Origin: Neolecta irregularis DAH-3
Taxonomy: Eukaryota; Ascomycota; Neolectomycetes; Neolectales; Neolectaceae
Reading direction: 5' to 3'
Length of the DNA: 64,000 nt
Assembly: GCA_001929475.1 (NCBI GenBank)
Contig: LXFE01000257.1
Location: forward strand, 16,967 to 80,966
Each line of letters starts with the position of its first letter. Positions within the stretch are counted from its first letter, which is position 1. The notes beneath the pieces are model-generated. The model was not told where the DNA came from. It ran no database searches and saw only the letters and a program-made list of their open reading frames with translations. Positions 1-14,300 of the stretch are shown here, one piece after another. The position numbers and the translations under genes were made by a program.

Positions 1-346
1 TGAATGATGGTACGACGCTCTGTTGCGCTTGTGCGGATGCAAACGAGTTGGAAGAATTGCGACAAGGTAATACTATCTCAGTGGAGTGGATACTGATTTC
101 CAAGTTATTCTTTTCTGTCTTTCAACACCTCATTGAACCATCGAGAAAATTTCTCTCAGCAATCACTTTTTCTGTGTATCTAGTAATTGAGTGTATTGCT
201 CCTGTATTGGCTTCGTGCAAATTTGATGGGCATTGGACCCTGTGCGACACGCGACACGGTTATCTTTGGCGGACTTTGTGCACGTGTATCCGACGTAGCT
301 CTTCATAATTCTCCCAGTATTTCAAGCGACCTACCCGGATGTTTGA
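1..346. other. 5' edge of window, unresolved; possible end of an upstream gene
   Basis: No complete gene can be called here. The first about 65 bases in the third + frame read as an open stretch that ends CADANELEELRQ directly before a GTAAT donor-like sequence at about 67, so this may be the end of an exon of a + strand gene starting outside the window. The open stretch resembles an ankyrin-type loop (DGTTL...AC), but it is too short to trust. The remaining 250 bases hold short open frames without recognisable domains and probably form the 3' end of that gene plus the promoter of the next one. Confidence 0.25.
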
Positions 347-821
347 ATGAGCAGCGACGAAGCGCGCGTCGATGCCTTGGTGGAAATGTACAAAAAGAGC
401 GGACAATTTGATCAACTTCGACGAGATTTGATGAGAGAGTTTTACGATACAGTATGTTTAGGCACCGTTATATCCACAAACTGATTGGAAGGAGGGCGTG
501 ACGCTTGTGGAAAGGCTAAAGGTACTTGTTGATCAGGAAGTAGAGAATGATCCATCTCTGTTGACCAGGGAGAAAGGCAAGGCTACGGCGCTGTTAACAG
601 GTGCCATGGAACGGTATCTTCTTTCGTCTAGCTTTGGTAGGTTGAATTCAAGATCCAAAATTAGCGAGGATGCCCTCAAGCTCATCAAGAGCTCGATACT
701 GGAATCCCCCCAGTTTTGCGAAAGAGTTCAGAAGAACATAGGAGCAATGTATGAAGAGAAACAGTCCTCTCCGTTAGAATCCGCAAAACACAACAAGGCC
801 CAAGATCAAATGCAGGAATAG
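347..821 (+). CDS. SHG1: COMPASS-Shg1 / BOD1-family protein
   Basis: Exons 347-451 and 492-821 join across a 40-nt GTATGT...AG intron to give 144 aa. Residues 8-60 match the Shg1/BOD1 domain: the motif KSGQFDQLRRDLM at about residue 17 corresponds to the FDQLRR signature of human BOD1 and yeast Shg1. In yeasts Shg1 is a small subunit of the Set1/COMPASS histone H3K4 methyltransferase. The C-terminal third is acidic and polar with no domain. The ATG at 347 is the first in frame and gives a domain-proximal start, as in the family. Unspliced reading hits a stop within the intron, which supports splicing. The family is well recognised; COMPASS membership is inferred from it. Confidence 0.85.
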
Positions 822-970
822 AGATAAATTACAACCATCGTCAGTAATAACAACAGAAGCTTGAGCCTCATCATCCCCTGTTCAATATCGTGCTATGCGG
901 AATCATAGTAAAAAATCCAGACCTTGTTGCGAAAACTCCTACTTGACACCAATCCAACCATCATCGTCGA

Positions 971-2176
971 TTAAGAACTGTTTGCCAATGCATGCTGGTC
1001 CATCAGGGATTCACAAAGGAGCAAAGGCCCCGCATCATTGTGAGGAGTCATGCTGAGTGCGATGTCTGGCGCGGCTGTAGTGATTGAGACCGAATTGGAA
1101 GAGGAAGAGATTGCAATAGCACTAGAGTCTGCGTGTCGACTGATTCCGTCTTTATCTTCACCGGTACAATGTCCCCTTCCTGAGCCATTTATCATTTCTT
1201 TGCTGAAGCGTTCTGCCATCGGTGTATGATCTGCCTGTTGAGCGAGGTCTTCCCAGTCTTCACTCAAATCATTCGCTATAGAAGTTTCAAGATCATAACC
1301 GGCTCGGCACAATGGACAAAGAAACTCGACATCTGTGCTGAACACAAGGGGTTTAATGCATTTGAAATGGAAAATATGTGAGCATGGCGACACAAAGAGT
1401 GCTTGACAAGGCTTGTATCAGCATAAAGGCGTCAGGGATGTTTATTACCGCAATATTGAAAAGACATATACAGCATTCCGACACATATGTGGATCCAGAA
1501 TCGTTATCTGTCTTATTTTTGTGTTTAACAAAAGACCGTAGCTTGAGATGCGTTGCAACGCTGACAGTCAGCTTGGAGGATTCAATCAGGACTTATACTT
1601 GAACCGGTTTAGACTATGTTGCCATGCTCGATTAACCTCGACACGCATCTTGACACATCTATATATCTCTTCCGTTCCTCCTCGAAAATCGATTCCCAAT
1701 TGAATGATATCGCCATCTTTCATGGGAAAGGGTTTACTTTCGGCATTGGGGCCTGCCAAGCGGATATGGTTGAGGAAAGTTCCAGAACTGGAGCCGATAT
1801 CTCTGATGTACCACTACCTCGTAAGCTTCTGCTCCTTCAGTAGAATGCATACTCTTCCGTCGTCACATTTCATTTCTGCATGGTTTCGACTGACGACCTT
1901 GGACTTGAAGGTAATTGCGGTCTTCTGTGCCGCAGTTTGCCTGTCCGTGAATCTACCGATTTTAATGATCGCCCCCCCTGGGATACGGCGTTCTATAGGT
2001 TCAAACTGCAATGCATGCCGTGATGTTGAATCTACGTGGGGAACCAAACGAATACAAGGGTAATTCAGTGTGTGTTCATCTTCTGTTTGATGAGCTGCGA
2101 GCGACGATATCCCACCGAGTCGCTCGATTGAGTTCGAATGCGCGAGAACTACCCCTTGACTTGCAACGGTGGTCAT
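971..2176 (-). CDS. DMA1: FHA-RING E3 ubiquitin ligase, Dma1/Dma2 type
   Basis: Four exons on the minus strand (2176-1853, 1813-1599, 1560-1449, 1411-971) with introns of 39, 38 and 37 nt give 363 aa. An FHA domain covers about residues 50-170, with a phosphothreonine-binding core reading SRNHAEM and DIGSSSGTFLN. It is followed by a C3HC4-type RING at about 245-300 (CCICLF, PCSHIFHFKCI, CPLCR). FHA followed by a C-terminal RING is the architecture of S. pombe dma1 and yeast Dma1/2, which delay mitotic exit and act in the spindle-position checkpoint. The tail after the RING is Ser/Thr-rich. The ATG at 2176 is chosen; an upstream in-frame TTG was ignored. The first intron restores the WYIRDIGSSSG block, which is strong support for the splice model. 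Confidence 0.9.
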
Positions 2177-2468
2177 ACCGAGAGCTTGGATAATCAGCAA
2201 GCACTATCTCGCCTGTTTGGAACTGAGTGTTACGCCTCTTACCGCCCCTCACGTGTGTTGTTGCTTGACCAGTCTAGTCTGAATAGACTTGGTTCGATAA
2301 CTAGCGCTTGTAACCACCACGATTGGCATTAAGCTGAATCTGTTCTACAGCCAGTGCAGAAGACGAATTCCGTGCCCAACGAGTGCGGATTATCACAGCT
2401 GAGCGGAAGCATGCCATGTCTGAGCACCATTTGTTTGAGGTGATTCTTCAATACGCAGGTTTCTTATA
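2177..2468. promoter_or_regulatory. Divergent intergenic region DMA1 / TEL1 with CACGTG
   Basis: These 292 bp separate the start codons of two divergently transcribed genes and must hold both core promoters. A palindromic CACGTG (E-box type, bHLH-binding in other fungi) lies at 2250-2255. No long open frame or repeat is seen. The regulatory role is inferred from position only. Confidence 0.5.
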
Positions 2469-5400
2469 ATGGAGGCCATTCAAAAATTGAAATCCGATAA
2501 GATCAAAGCCCGCATGGACGGTGTTAAGCTTTTACATTCTCTAGTCATTGGACATGACATTCTGCACAAAGGCGATGATACCACCTATCTCAGAATATTG
2601 GGTGCATTATTCGACTCTGTCGAGATAGAAAGACGCCTTTATGTTCGTGCGCAGAAAGCAGCAATCGAAGATCGTTTGAACGCTCTTGGTCTGACTATAC
2701 GCGCTACTGTGACAAATGGCTGCCAAAAGTTTCGAAAGAAGTCAATTCGTCATTTCCTTTCAAACATTATACCGGCCTACGAAGAAGATATTGTTGCGCC
2801 ACTAAGATCGCATTATATCAAAGCTCTTCGAGTGTTAATTACATTCGCTCCGCATCTTGAACAAATGGGGAACGAGCAAGTTTTCGTTCTTATAAATTAC
2901 TGCAGAGATTTCATCAGTAGTCGGATTCGAAGACAGAGTGAGATGATGGGTTTTGACGAAGAAGTTCCAATACATAAGGCTGCAAAAGAGCAGTCTCATT
3001 TGAAGAAGTTTGATCTAGACAATGTACAAAACATCATGGCATGCCTCGATCAAATCATCAAATCCTATGCCAATCGGCTTTCTGTTTTCCCTGACGAATA
3101 TACCAGACAGATTACTGTCCTCGCGTTTGATTATATTCGCCATTATAAGGCAGATGTGATAGGGATAACACATGCTGTATCAGCTTTGACATGCATCGCA
3201 GAATACTTTACCACCAACGATATCTCTAGTGCTGGCGGCATCTGCGCCGACTTTTTGAGCTTGATGAACTATCTTTGGCCAACGAGATCAATTGTTCTCC
3301 GATGCCATCTAGCTGCTTTGTTTCTTGTACTACATCCGTTGATATCGATCATTCAGAGAGACGATGAACGAGTGGCCGGATTGTCTGAAATCCTACAATC
3401 ACTCTTCGATGTTATTTATGATGGCTACATCTCAAACATCAACGTCGAACGTCTCCAGATGGACCAAGTTGCTTTCGGATCTAGGCCTGTCGAAGCCGAA
3501 ATATTTCCCGTTATGAAGTTTCCTTCATTTCAATTACATTGTGAGGACCCAGAAAAGGCTGAATTGCCCTGGTCCACTGTCTTCATTATGTCACATTTGA
3601 TGCTGCAGTTGGAGCTCAATTGCGAAACTCTCCAAGTGCCACCCACGGATGAACGTCCAGCAAAACGACACAAATCATTAACCAATCTGCAAAGCTTAGT
3701 TGGCCGCCTTACAGTGGACTCAGAAATCGCCACGATTACGGTATTACAAATTTTATCATTTGCCTTCCATATTGATGCAAGATTTTCAGAACGACTAGAA
3801 TTGGGATCTTTTCTGCATGTACTCTGGCAACTAGTTGATCATGAAGACATTTCAGTCCAATGTTGGAGTATGTTATGCATCGCCAGTCTTGTCTCATCTT
3901 CAAAACCTGAACTACTCACTCCAGAGGTCTCGTCTCCTTCTACTTGGATGAAACTCTGGAAAGTTGTCCTGCGAAAGTCTTGCCTTCCTGGTACCTGTCG
4001 GTTTTCCAGCCATCTCTTGCGAGAACTTCTTCGATCGCATGTACTTGATCTTTCGGAGCTTGAGCAATCAATCTTAGGCACTTTGGAGGTAGACCAGATT
4101 GGCGCACCTGCCGTACTCTGTGATAACAGTCTTCGATACTGGGAGATGCTTTTCTGCATTCGCGAATATCTCGGCGGAGAGCTGTCATCCAATCTGCATG
4201 AATTCTTCTTGAAATGGTTTGGTAACAAGTGGATCCCATCTGAAAGTATTGGTTTTCCGGGTTATCATCACAGATGCTACTATTCGGATTCTAGTACATT
4301 CCTTCGAATTCTGAGCTCCTTTGGCTGTTTCGAGATCATTCAGTCATCAGTCCCTCCCCTCTCTTTGAAAGGCGTCATTGGAAAAGCTTGTCAGAGGCTG
4401 AAGATTCGTTCAAATATCTTTCAGTATCTTATTGAAGGCCAATGTCCTCACGCGAGTATTAAACGAGAAAATATCAACAGCAAGGATATTCAGATCCCAT
4501 ATTTACGGGTTCAAGGCGTTCCGAAATTGATTCAGTTGCTCATCAACAAATTAGCCCAGACAATTAAGTTTTGGGAAGAAGCATTGAATTCTAAGAAGAC
4601 ACCAGCTGTCGAACAAATCCAATATTGGGGAGTTCGAATGTATGAAATCGTTGCATTTACCTGGGCTGCTATTTCTCAGGAAGAACACCAAGAAGGTGCA
4701 ATGGATCTGCTTTACAAGGCGGATGCTTTCCTCTCTGTTCTTCGGAATTGTCTCGAAATATCAACCGCTATCAAACCCCATATCAAGACAGAAATATTCG
4801 CTTGTATCATGGATTTATCTTTGAAAACTTTCAACCATCTTTCGAATATTTCACGAATAAGTATTCGACCTCTGCTGGAAACCCAATTAGAACTTTTCTT
4901 TCAGACTATGACATCTCAGAAGTCCGTAAATCCCAACACAGAATCCCTCATTGATCCAGATTTTCACAGTAGCAGCTCAGCTCTGAGCTCTGATCAAGAG
5001 GCGATTCCCTTCGAAGATGAGTTTCGAAAATATGAAAGTTGTCACTGGTCAATTGAAAAGTGGAATTATTCAGTCATCGAAGACATTCGATATCAATATG
5101 ACCTCCACCTTTGCAGTCAGCAGTTAAGTCCTTCTTACATCCAGGAGCGCGTGCGGAGCCTTGGACGAATGCAATCTTTGTGCGCAGCTCAATCATTTCT
5201 TCACCATGTGGACCGTCTAAATGCTGCAGACTTTTCAATGATTATGAAAGCGCTTGCAGAACAATTCCTGGAAGGAAGACATGATCAGTATCTATATGGC
5301 CTCTGCGATTGTGTTGTTGTCACTTTTATTGAATTTTTGATTGCTTCGGTGCCGACATGGATGTCTTCGCCACCTGAAGAGAAAATCGGCACGATTCTAC

Positions 5401-8400
5401 AGTTCTTCCTAAAATTGATTCTCTCGGGCACCACATCTACGATTTCACGCATAAAAGCTGTTGATTTACTACTTTGTATCCTTGAAAGATTTCCAGATTT
5501 GAGCCTATCGTTTGATGGTTCCCATCGCGAGTCAATCCGCTCACTCGTAATTCAGTTCTTTAATGTTCCGGAAATTGGTGTTTTCGCATTCATAGTCGGA
5601 AATGCTGCCCGTCTATTTGGGTGCTTTAATGACCAAGAACACCGCTCCTTATTTGGAGACATCGTTAAAACTTTAGATAGTGATGCACAAAGAGACACTG
5701 ATGAGAGAATCCAATTCCGTGCGGAACTTTTATTAAATCTGATCCGCATTTCTGATCAAATCTACCAAACCGCTGTGTATCATTTGTTTGAACTAGCTTC
5801 TTTTGCGTCGGCTGAAGATACCGTTCGCCGAGCATTCGACACTCTCGCTTCGTCTGTCGGCTTAACTTTCACGGAACTCTTCGAGCGGCATTATGCCTCA
5901 AATACATTTCACTGGTGGCTCGGAGCTCACAATAATATTGATAACTTTTCATTTAGTATACTAGGTTTTTCTAATTTTCAAGAATTCGTCAACACATGGG
6001 GCCACGAAATTTATAGCCAGTTGTTGATCATGAACCGAATAGACGAGGCTCACGTTTTCATTCAAAATCATGGCCTGGATGTGAAGGACATGTTCAACAA
6101 AGCATTTGTATTCCTCGCGGCGCATGGTTTTTTGAGCGGTACGCAGTCTGGTCAGCAGCATCCTGCCATTAGTCTTGCAAAGACCACACTGGGTGAATTG
6201 GCGTTTCGTCACAATCTTACGCAATCGATGCCAGATATCATCTATACTATGACTCGGTGCACAAAAATGGACAAAAATGCCGTGGAGATACTGGGCAAAC
6301 GAAAATATACCGAGCAAAGTTCCAAATTGGCCACAATAATCGCCTTGGGAAGTAGTGAAAACATTATCCCTCAACTCCCTAGACCACCCTATTCGCTTGA
6401 TGTTACTTTAAGTGCTCTTGAAGAGCTACTTTTAGTAAGCCATGTCAAAGGTTCTGACATTTGGTCTCCATCTTCATTGGTATACATGTGTCGACGATTG
6501 CTGAGAGATGCATTTCACCAGGCCCATCCCTCACTGGCCTGTATCGTGTTGAAACAGATACGATTGTTGGTTATCCTGGCAGGCACTGCTGGTTTCGCGG
6601 GCTATTCCTATACTATGCTTCTTCGGGGTCTTTGTGAATTTATTGGGAATCCAGCTGGGTCAGCAGACTCCATGGGATTGTTGCGATATTTGCTATCAGA
6701 TCACTGCCCGGGGTTCCATACTGAAGTAGACGCTGCTGCCGCGGCAATCTTTACCATTTATCAACATTTCAAGACTTCGACATGCAAGGGATTGCCGGAC
6801 AAATCTCTCCCAAAGTCATGGTTTGTTGAATTACTCGATAGTTGCGGAAAACGACCAGGTTTGGAAAAGTACGCATCAGTTTTGGACATCTTGTTTAAAA
6901 GAATGTTCACTGCCGATAAAAATCTGGATTCGGATGCATGGAATAACATAGTTGCTTTCATGAATTTTTATCCTGCAAGTGCCATCACAGATCGAATGAA
7001 ACTAGAGCTTCTACACGTTCTTTCTGCAGATTTTATCACTCCTACTCAAACACTTGATAAACTTCTTAGCTGTGTCACACGGACCAGCATGCTGGACAAA
7101 CTTCTTAGAACACCAACAAATGCAGATAAGGCTCATTCATTCTTTTCCTCACTATCTGTGAGATATATAGGCATCAAGTGTCTCAATAGTCTCTGTCGAA
7201 ATGCACCAGCCGAAGATATCCTGCAGGATCGGGGATTAGAATCATCCGGCCAACATAACAAATTCACGAAGATTTTGGAACTCATTCTCGCTCGTCTTGA
7301 TTCTCAGAAGAATTCTATAGTAGCAACGACGGAGAAAGTCTTACGAGTTTGGTACCGCGACAACGCCGTAAAGAAGAACAATAAACGCATTCACAGCCGC
7401 GCCATCAATATCATGGAAATGCCTTTTCTCGGAAAGGCAGACGAACCGAGCAACGAGGCGAGGGTGTATGTATCTAAGTTTACAAACATCCTCAATCTTA
7501 CCCGTCCACCAGCAGAGACGCGGAAATGGACCAGATCGATTGTTTCATACTTTATCTTCTCACTTTTTAACGAAGAACCGGCGATTACGTTAATTGACCT
7601 TCTTTTAGTTGACTGCTCTTTTGCCACAACTCTTATGCCTCATTTGATCGAGTTCTACCTGTTGCAAGCCTCTACAGAGGACCGAGCTTCCATTGTTAAG
7701 TGGTTCGATTCCGTCTTTAGTTGGGAGAATCGATTGGAACATCAATCGATACTTTTAGGTTGTCTGGTTCATCTTCGACTACACACACATTCAACTAGTG
7801 ATAAGGATTGTTGGCTGCCAATTGATTGGGTCAATGCTTCTAAAGCGGCCCTCCGTTGCAATTCATTCAATCTTGCAGTAGTGTTGCTCGAAAACGAACG
7901 TGCTCAGAAGGGTATCCTGTCAGATGAAGCTATCCAGACTTTACATGACACATTCGCTGTAATAAATGAGCCCGACTTGTTCTATGCTCGACGGACTCAA
8001 ATAAATTTAGATACATTAAGAGAAAAATTTGTCAACGAATCACGGAACTGGAATCGACTGCAAATTGAAGCATCACAAATCGAGGCTTCTTACAGAGTAT
8101 CTCCTGAAAAGACATTCCCCTCTCAAGGTCTCCAGATAACCATGTCTGCTCTCGGTTACAGCGCAATATCAAGCGAACTGGATTCAATCTCCCATCAGTT
8201 TCCCCTTGATATCATGAAACAGAAGGATCTCATTTATGCAAACGCTTTCAAGCTTGAACGATGGGATATACCAATACCTAGAAAAATCGATTCTATCAAC
8301 ATGATGCTTTATAAGGTGTTTCATACGCTTGCAAATAGTGACATTCCTGTTGTATTGACTGTAATCGACAACTCGATACGTTTTATGACGACCAAATTCA

Positions 8401-11199
8401 ACAATGGCACCGCCTATATTAGGAACAAAGATTGTGAGACAGCAATCGCTACTCTTGTCGATTGTGAGAGGTTCCTAAGCATCAACAGTTCAAACAAGAA
8501 CCTCTCGAAATGGTTACAAGACATTGAAGAGTGGACGTCCAGAGCAACAAAGAATGATCTAAACTATTAAAGGAAATTCTAACCATTCTAGGTTTGATGA
8601 TATCAAAGAGCTCATATCAACTCGGCGTGTCCTTCTGTCGATTCTCAATAAATCTGCGTCGTTGCGAGGTCGACTCCACATTAAAGAAGCAGAAGCACAG
8701 GTTGCGCTTGCGAAATGGACATCTGATAGCATTGACACAGCACTGAAATTCAAAGAACCACAGGCGGCCTTGACAGATCTCGCTTACTTGGATTGTCTAG
8801 CTAATATTCCAAGCTATCTAAAAAAGTTTAAACTTGCAAACATTCTTTGGGAACAAAAGCTAGAACCTGAGGCCGTCAGATTACTGGAGGAACTAGGAGG
8901 CATTGATGATAAAGAACTAAAGACTCATGGGGTACGAAAATCGAGGATACATGTTCTGATGGTATAACACATCTCAGGAAAATCAGTTAACTTGCAGTCT
9001 CGTTGGTCGGCTGAAGCTCGTCTTATGCGGACCGGAGCGATTTGTGGATACCTTGAAAATGCACTTAATGAATTGAACCAAGGAAAATGTCAGTGGGGTG
9101 AGCTTTTTTATACTTACGCAGAAATATGCAGCTCTCAATACGAGCAGCCAGAATTCAACGACGAAATGAAACACGCACAGGAGATTTTCCTGAAAAAGGA
9201 TATCGAAGTTCAGGCCTTGAAAGCATCATACCTGAGAAACACAGATGACATCGAGCTTAAAAGACGCTTCTACATAGCTAACAAAATGCGAAATTCAGAT
9301 TCACAGGAACTTTCGCGTCTGCAGCAACGATCCCGTAACTATTTGGAAACTGCTATTCGAATGTATCTTGAGTGTCTCAAGATTTGCGATGACTTTGACG
9401 ATTGTATATTTCGACTGTGTGCTCTATGGCTTTCCAAGTACGACCAAACCCTCGATTCATATTGCTATACGAAATTTCGAGACGTTGCATCCCACAAGTT
9501 TATCCGGATATTCAACCAACTTTCTTCTCGACTGGATATTCAGCAAGGACTCTTCCAAGAAGTGTTGGTTCAGTTATTAACTCGTGTTGTTGCCGAACAT
9601 CCCTTCCATACTATATATGCAGTTTTCGCCATACAAAACATGACAAGTTCCTCGAATGCCGCATATGATACTAGTCCCGTTAATAGATCTAGATCCCAAG
9701 CCGCAAAATTTCTACTTGATGGTTTCTCTCAAATCAACAGTTCCATGGCTTCCTTACGGTCTCGTGTTGAGCGACTTGTCAAAAGCTATATCGACCTAGG
9801 TGTAATAAAACCCAACACTCAGGGTCAATCCATCAAGCTTCCAGAGAATAAACACAGAGTTTTATTTAAGGATCTTCCACGTTGGAAATTTCCCAATCCG
9901 ACGAGCAAAATTCCAATCAGCATTACCAAGAATTATGCACAAATGCCAATCATTCAGAACATAGACCCTAACGTCAAAGTTGCTTCTGGAAATTCAAAAC
10001 CCCTGGTCTTTAAAGTACTGGATTCAGATGGTATCTGGCATCGTCAGATCGTATATTCATTAACCATCCTACTGTTGACGAATTAGGTCAAAAATGGTGA
10101 CGACCTCCGCCAAGATTCTGTCATGGAGCAAGTCTTTGATGAAGTAAATATCGTCCTTCAACGTCGAAGAGAAACCAGATATCGGTCACTGACTATCAAG
10201 ACCTATGTCGTTGTTCCTCTTTATCCACGAGGAGGTCTCATTCAGTGGGTTGACAATACAACTGCGCTCAAAGAGTATCTCAACAGTCGTCATCATAAAT
10301 ATTACAAACACGACCTCAAATTCATCAAATGTCACGAGCTTGTGGGTAATGCGCAGGGCGCACAGCGAATCAAGGCTTTCAAGAATGTTCTCGAGAATTT
10401 CCATCCTGTGATGAATCATCTCTTTCTCGAAGACTACACCGACCCCGAAGTTTGGTTCTCCACGCGCGTGAGATACGCTAGAAGTTTGGCTATTATATCT
10501 ATTGTGGGCGAAATCATTGGCCTAGGGGATCGCCATGGCTTTAACATTCTTTTTGATCAACAGACTGGCGAAGTCGTCAATATTGACTTGGGAATAGCAT
10601 TTGAAAAGGTAGCATGTGTCCAAATGTACTGGCTTGACTCTACTAGGGCAAAACGTTGCCTGTACCCGAGATGGTCCCGTTCAGATTGACGCAGAACCTA
10701 GCAAGTGTCTGCGTGGTCGGATATTGACTTTCAGGTTGATGGTCTGGGTTATCAAGGTGTTGAAGGAACCTTTCGTCGATGTTGTGAAATTACGCTCAGC
10801 GCTCTACGAGAAGAGAAAAAGAGTATTATGACGATCTTGGATGTTCTAAAACATGATCCACTTTACGACTGGTACACGTTAGCTCATTGAGGCATCATTT
10901 AAACACTTTAGGACAATCAGCCCTCTCAAGCTTGCTCAAATCCAGGATCGGTACAATGTTCAAACCGGACAAATCACCGATCCACATGTGAAATCTGCCA
11001 ATATTAATTATCCGGAAGCCGAACGAGCACTTTTCACGGTTACCAAAAAATTAACTAGTACCCTTGGAGTCGAGGCCACTGTCAATGAACTCATTCAGAC
11101 AGCACAGGATGTCGAAGTCCTTGCCATGATGTTCCAAGGTATGCTGGCCCGCTTGTTTTATTCATTTCTGATTAAACAGGATGGGGCGCATGGCAGTGA
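2469..11199 (+). CDS. TEL1: Serine/threonine-protein kinase TEL1 (ATM)
   Basis: Eight exons (2469-8536, 8592-8931, 8998-10050, 10087-10608, 10647-10700, 10735-10871, 10912-11138, 11180-11199) give 2806 aa, close to the 2787-2812 aa of yeast Tel1. An N-terminal TAN-like motif (LKSDKIKAR, residues 6-14) identifies Tel1 rather than Mec1. HEAT-like helical repeats fill the first about 1900 residues and a FAT region follows. The PI3K-like kinase domain has [11 protein letters not shown] (catalytic loop) and IDLGIAFE (metal-binding loop). The protein ends in a FATC segment reading MMFQGWGAWQ. TEL1 responds to double-strand breaks and protects telomeres. Intron 5 (10701-10734) uses a GCAAGT donor, restoring the conserved VDGLG. 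The first intron donor (GTCCAG at 8537) is weak, and that junction is the least certain. Confidence 0.96.
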
Positions 11200-11327
11200 T
11201 ATCCATATTTATATGGCACAGAGAAGTCAAAGCAATAAAAACAAGCTTATTTTTAAATATACCCCTATTTTGTATTTACAAATACACCAGAGGACCCCAC
11301 ACGCCCATATAAAGATATAACCGACAA

Positions 11328-14300
11328 TCAACCTAATTTAGCAATATTCATCATCTCTTGAATGAAAATCTTTTCCAGTTCCACAAGAGGAACTTGGTTG
11401 TTAGTTGTGGGGCTTTGAATCACATCTCGAGCTGTCTGAGCGGGCGAGTAGTTTACAATGCGACTACTGTTTCTCTTATTCGAAAGCAAATAATCACTTG
11501 CCACAGTTTGCGCTTCAAGATATCCAATATCAACGTTGGATATATTCTCTGTACTCTTGAATGCAGATGTCCGGGGTTCATATGGCCATCTCTTTGACGC
11601 AAAGGGAGTTTTTGGGATGATATTTTCATCTAGAAATGGGTTGGCTTTCGCCAGCAGACATTGTATATCCAATGACTCTCCAGGCAAGATGGGCGTGGGG
11701 TGTGAAGGGGTAACGCAGTCTAAATCGACCTCCTTTCTCAAAACTTTATCGATATCAACGGCTGAGAAAAATGCGCATCCCTGAATTTGGATTAATTTGA
11801 GTGAAAAAGAAAGGTGTACCTGGGGAACATCATTAATTCCAAGTTGTTGACAGAACATGGCTCTCGTCCATAGATTACTGATCTGTAAAGCCATTGCAGC
11901 GCGATATTTATCCTCCTCTCTTACCAAATATCTGATTTCATCATGAACAGTCAAAGATAATCGAGCGTTAATATTATATCGCCGTATTAAATATTCCATT
12001 GAAACAATAAGTAAATGAAGATAATCAACACCAGACGATTGAATGGCCCAATTGATCCGGGAAGTCATGAAAGCTCCTTTGCTCAGATTTTTTCGTAGTA
12101 AGGCTTCGGTGATTGTACATCCTAAGACGGGTGTCCTGGGTACGTCTTCCTCAGCTATTTCCTCCAGTTTGTTAAACACGAAACTCTCTGTCCCCCCTCG
12201 CCAGAACTTCTTTTTACTATTTGTGGGATTCTTTGGAGAACCGCAAAGAGATACTAATTTATGACCTTTTGTTGCTTTGTAGAGATTCGCAGCAACCTTT
12301 TTAGCGTCGACTTCTGATATTGAAGGATTAAATTGCTGTAGGAGCTGACAAGCGAATGGCAAGCCGGCACCATAGATCCTTCCGTAATTGAAGATCTGCA
12401 GCCTGTAAGATTGAATTGGTGAAATTATGATACCTTGGCAGCATTACGAGAAATTCCCAAAATGCTTGCTGTTTTCGAGTGCATATCAGTTCCCGCAGAC
12501 TTTGTTCCTTCAAGAGTCATCCATCCCATGGCGGTTGCTCCATGGTGTTTGAATTGGGCGTCACCAATCAAACTTGCAATCCATAATTCTTCTGAGCTGC
12601 GAAGTTAGCCTTTTTTTCAGTGTCAACCAGTCATACTCGACATCAGCACCGACAAATGTATATCCTTCAGGGGCTCTGACCATAGCTTTCAACTCTGAAC
12701 CGATCCTATTTTTCTTTGCATTGCTGGCCGTGAGCCAAGTTTTTTCCACTGCTCGTCGAGTAATAGTTCCCATAGGAATAATCTGAGGTAATATTACACC
12801 GATTTCCAAGTTTTCGTCGACTCCTAAATCATGCTCATGCGACCCCCAAACAACAAACTGTGAAGTGATTCGTTCTCGAGCACATATCCAATATGAACAA
12901 GCCGCGTTCATATTTAGAGCGTCGCGAGCATACAAGAATTCTGATTCCAAGAGCCCATCTTCGAAAGCTTTTATATAATTCTTAGCCATTGGAGAACAAC
13001 AGCGCGCAGCGGCACCGTCTTTATGAGGAACTTTGAAATATATTCCTTCGGTATCGAGTTGGAGTTTTTTGTTTGGATCTTCAGAAAAATCACAACGAAC
13101 AAAATGCTTTGCTTCATAGAGTATCGAGTTAGAGGAGTCCACAAGGCGGAATGTCCAGCCGTATTTGTCGGACCAAACAAGGGGATTCTTTTCCCATGAT
13201 AGGCGCAGGAGGAGGGGAGCAATGCGTGTTCGGACGGAAATATTTATTGGTTTTGTTGATGTGGGATGTAGCGCTCTGTACCATTTAGGGTAGCCAGGTA
13301 GAAACGATCCTTTCGGAGGTCGCAGTTCCTTTGTTTTTTTGTCCATTACTTCTTGAATCTTTTGGACTGACCAATCGAGCTGGCAGAGCCACGGATCTTT
13401 TTCGATCTCATCAGGCGAGTCTTTTAATTTCAAGGCCTCATTAGCGAGGGTAATTAACCTTTTTTGGATTTCTGTTGACATTTCTTGATAGATCTCTTCA
13501 GCCTTTGCAATGTAATGTTTCCAGGATTTGTTCACCGGAAGAAAAACGGATGCAAGGCGAGTAAGGCCGACAAAGCTTACTGGATGGGGACAAACTTTCC
13601 GAAAGGAAGGGAAGACTGCTTTGTACACTTGGTGAGTGATTCGGACATCCTCCGCGCAATATTTGATAAGCTCTTGGAACCGGTCGAAAACCCCATCTCT
13701 GTCTAATTCACCAAAGAGATCTCGGGTAGACTTATCGGGAAGGATGTTGCAATGAAACCGAGCCACTTCAAGGAGACTGTTTGTTGAACTTTTCGAAATC
13801 CACGGCTCGTCAAATTCTTCGAATTCAATGACTTCAAGTATACTAGCCAATTCTGCTGCATTTGCTTCTGCAGTAATCTGTTCCTTTAGTTCTTTATTTT
13901 TCCTGTGTTTAAGCCATGTTGGTCGTTGGCGAGAACACATTCCATTTACAGCAACGTGAAGAGACATAGTATCGATAAATGCTATTCTATGCTCTTTGAA
14001 ATTATATTGTTCCCTAATTCGTGCTCGATCGTAACCGATATTATGACCAACAATTACACGTTCTTTATCTGAGGAAGGAAGAGGAATCAAATGTTCCGGC
14101 TTATCGGAGTGTCCAGTGATCCAAGGGGAAACCCATATATACCATGCCTCGCTAGAAGCAGCGCAGGCCATGACAGCGTATTTTGATATTTTGTACAAAA
14201 CTTCAGTATCAAAGACGAGGCAGTCATCTTGCGGACAATCGATTTTGTCTACTGCAAAGTCTCCAAGGAGGGTCTCCATGGGTCGTTTCACGTTGTTTGG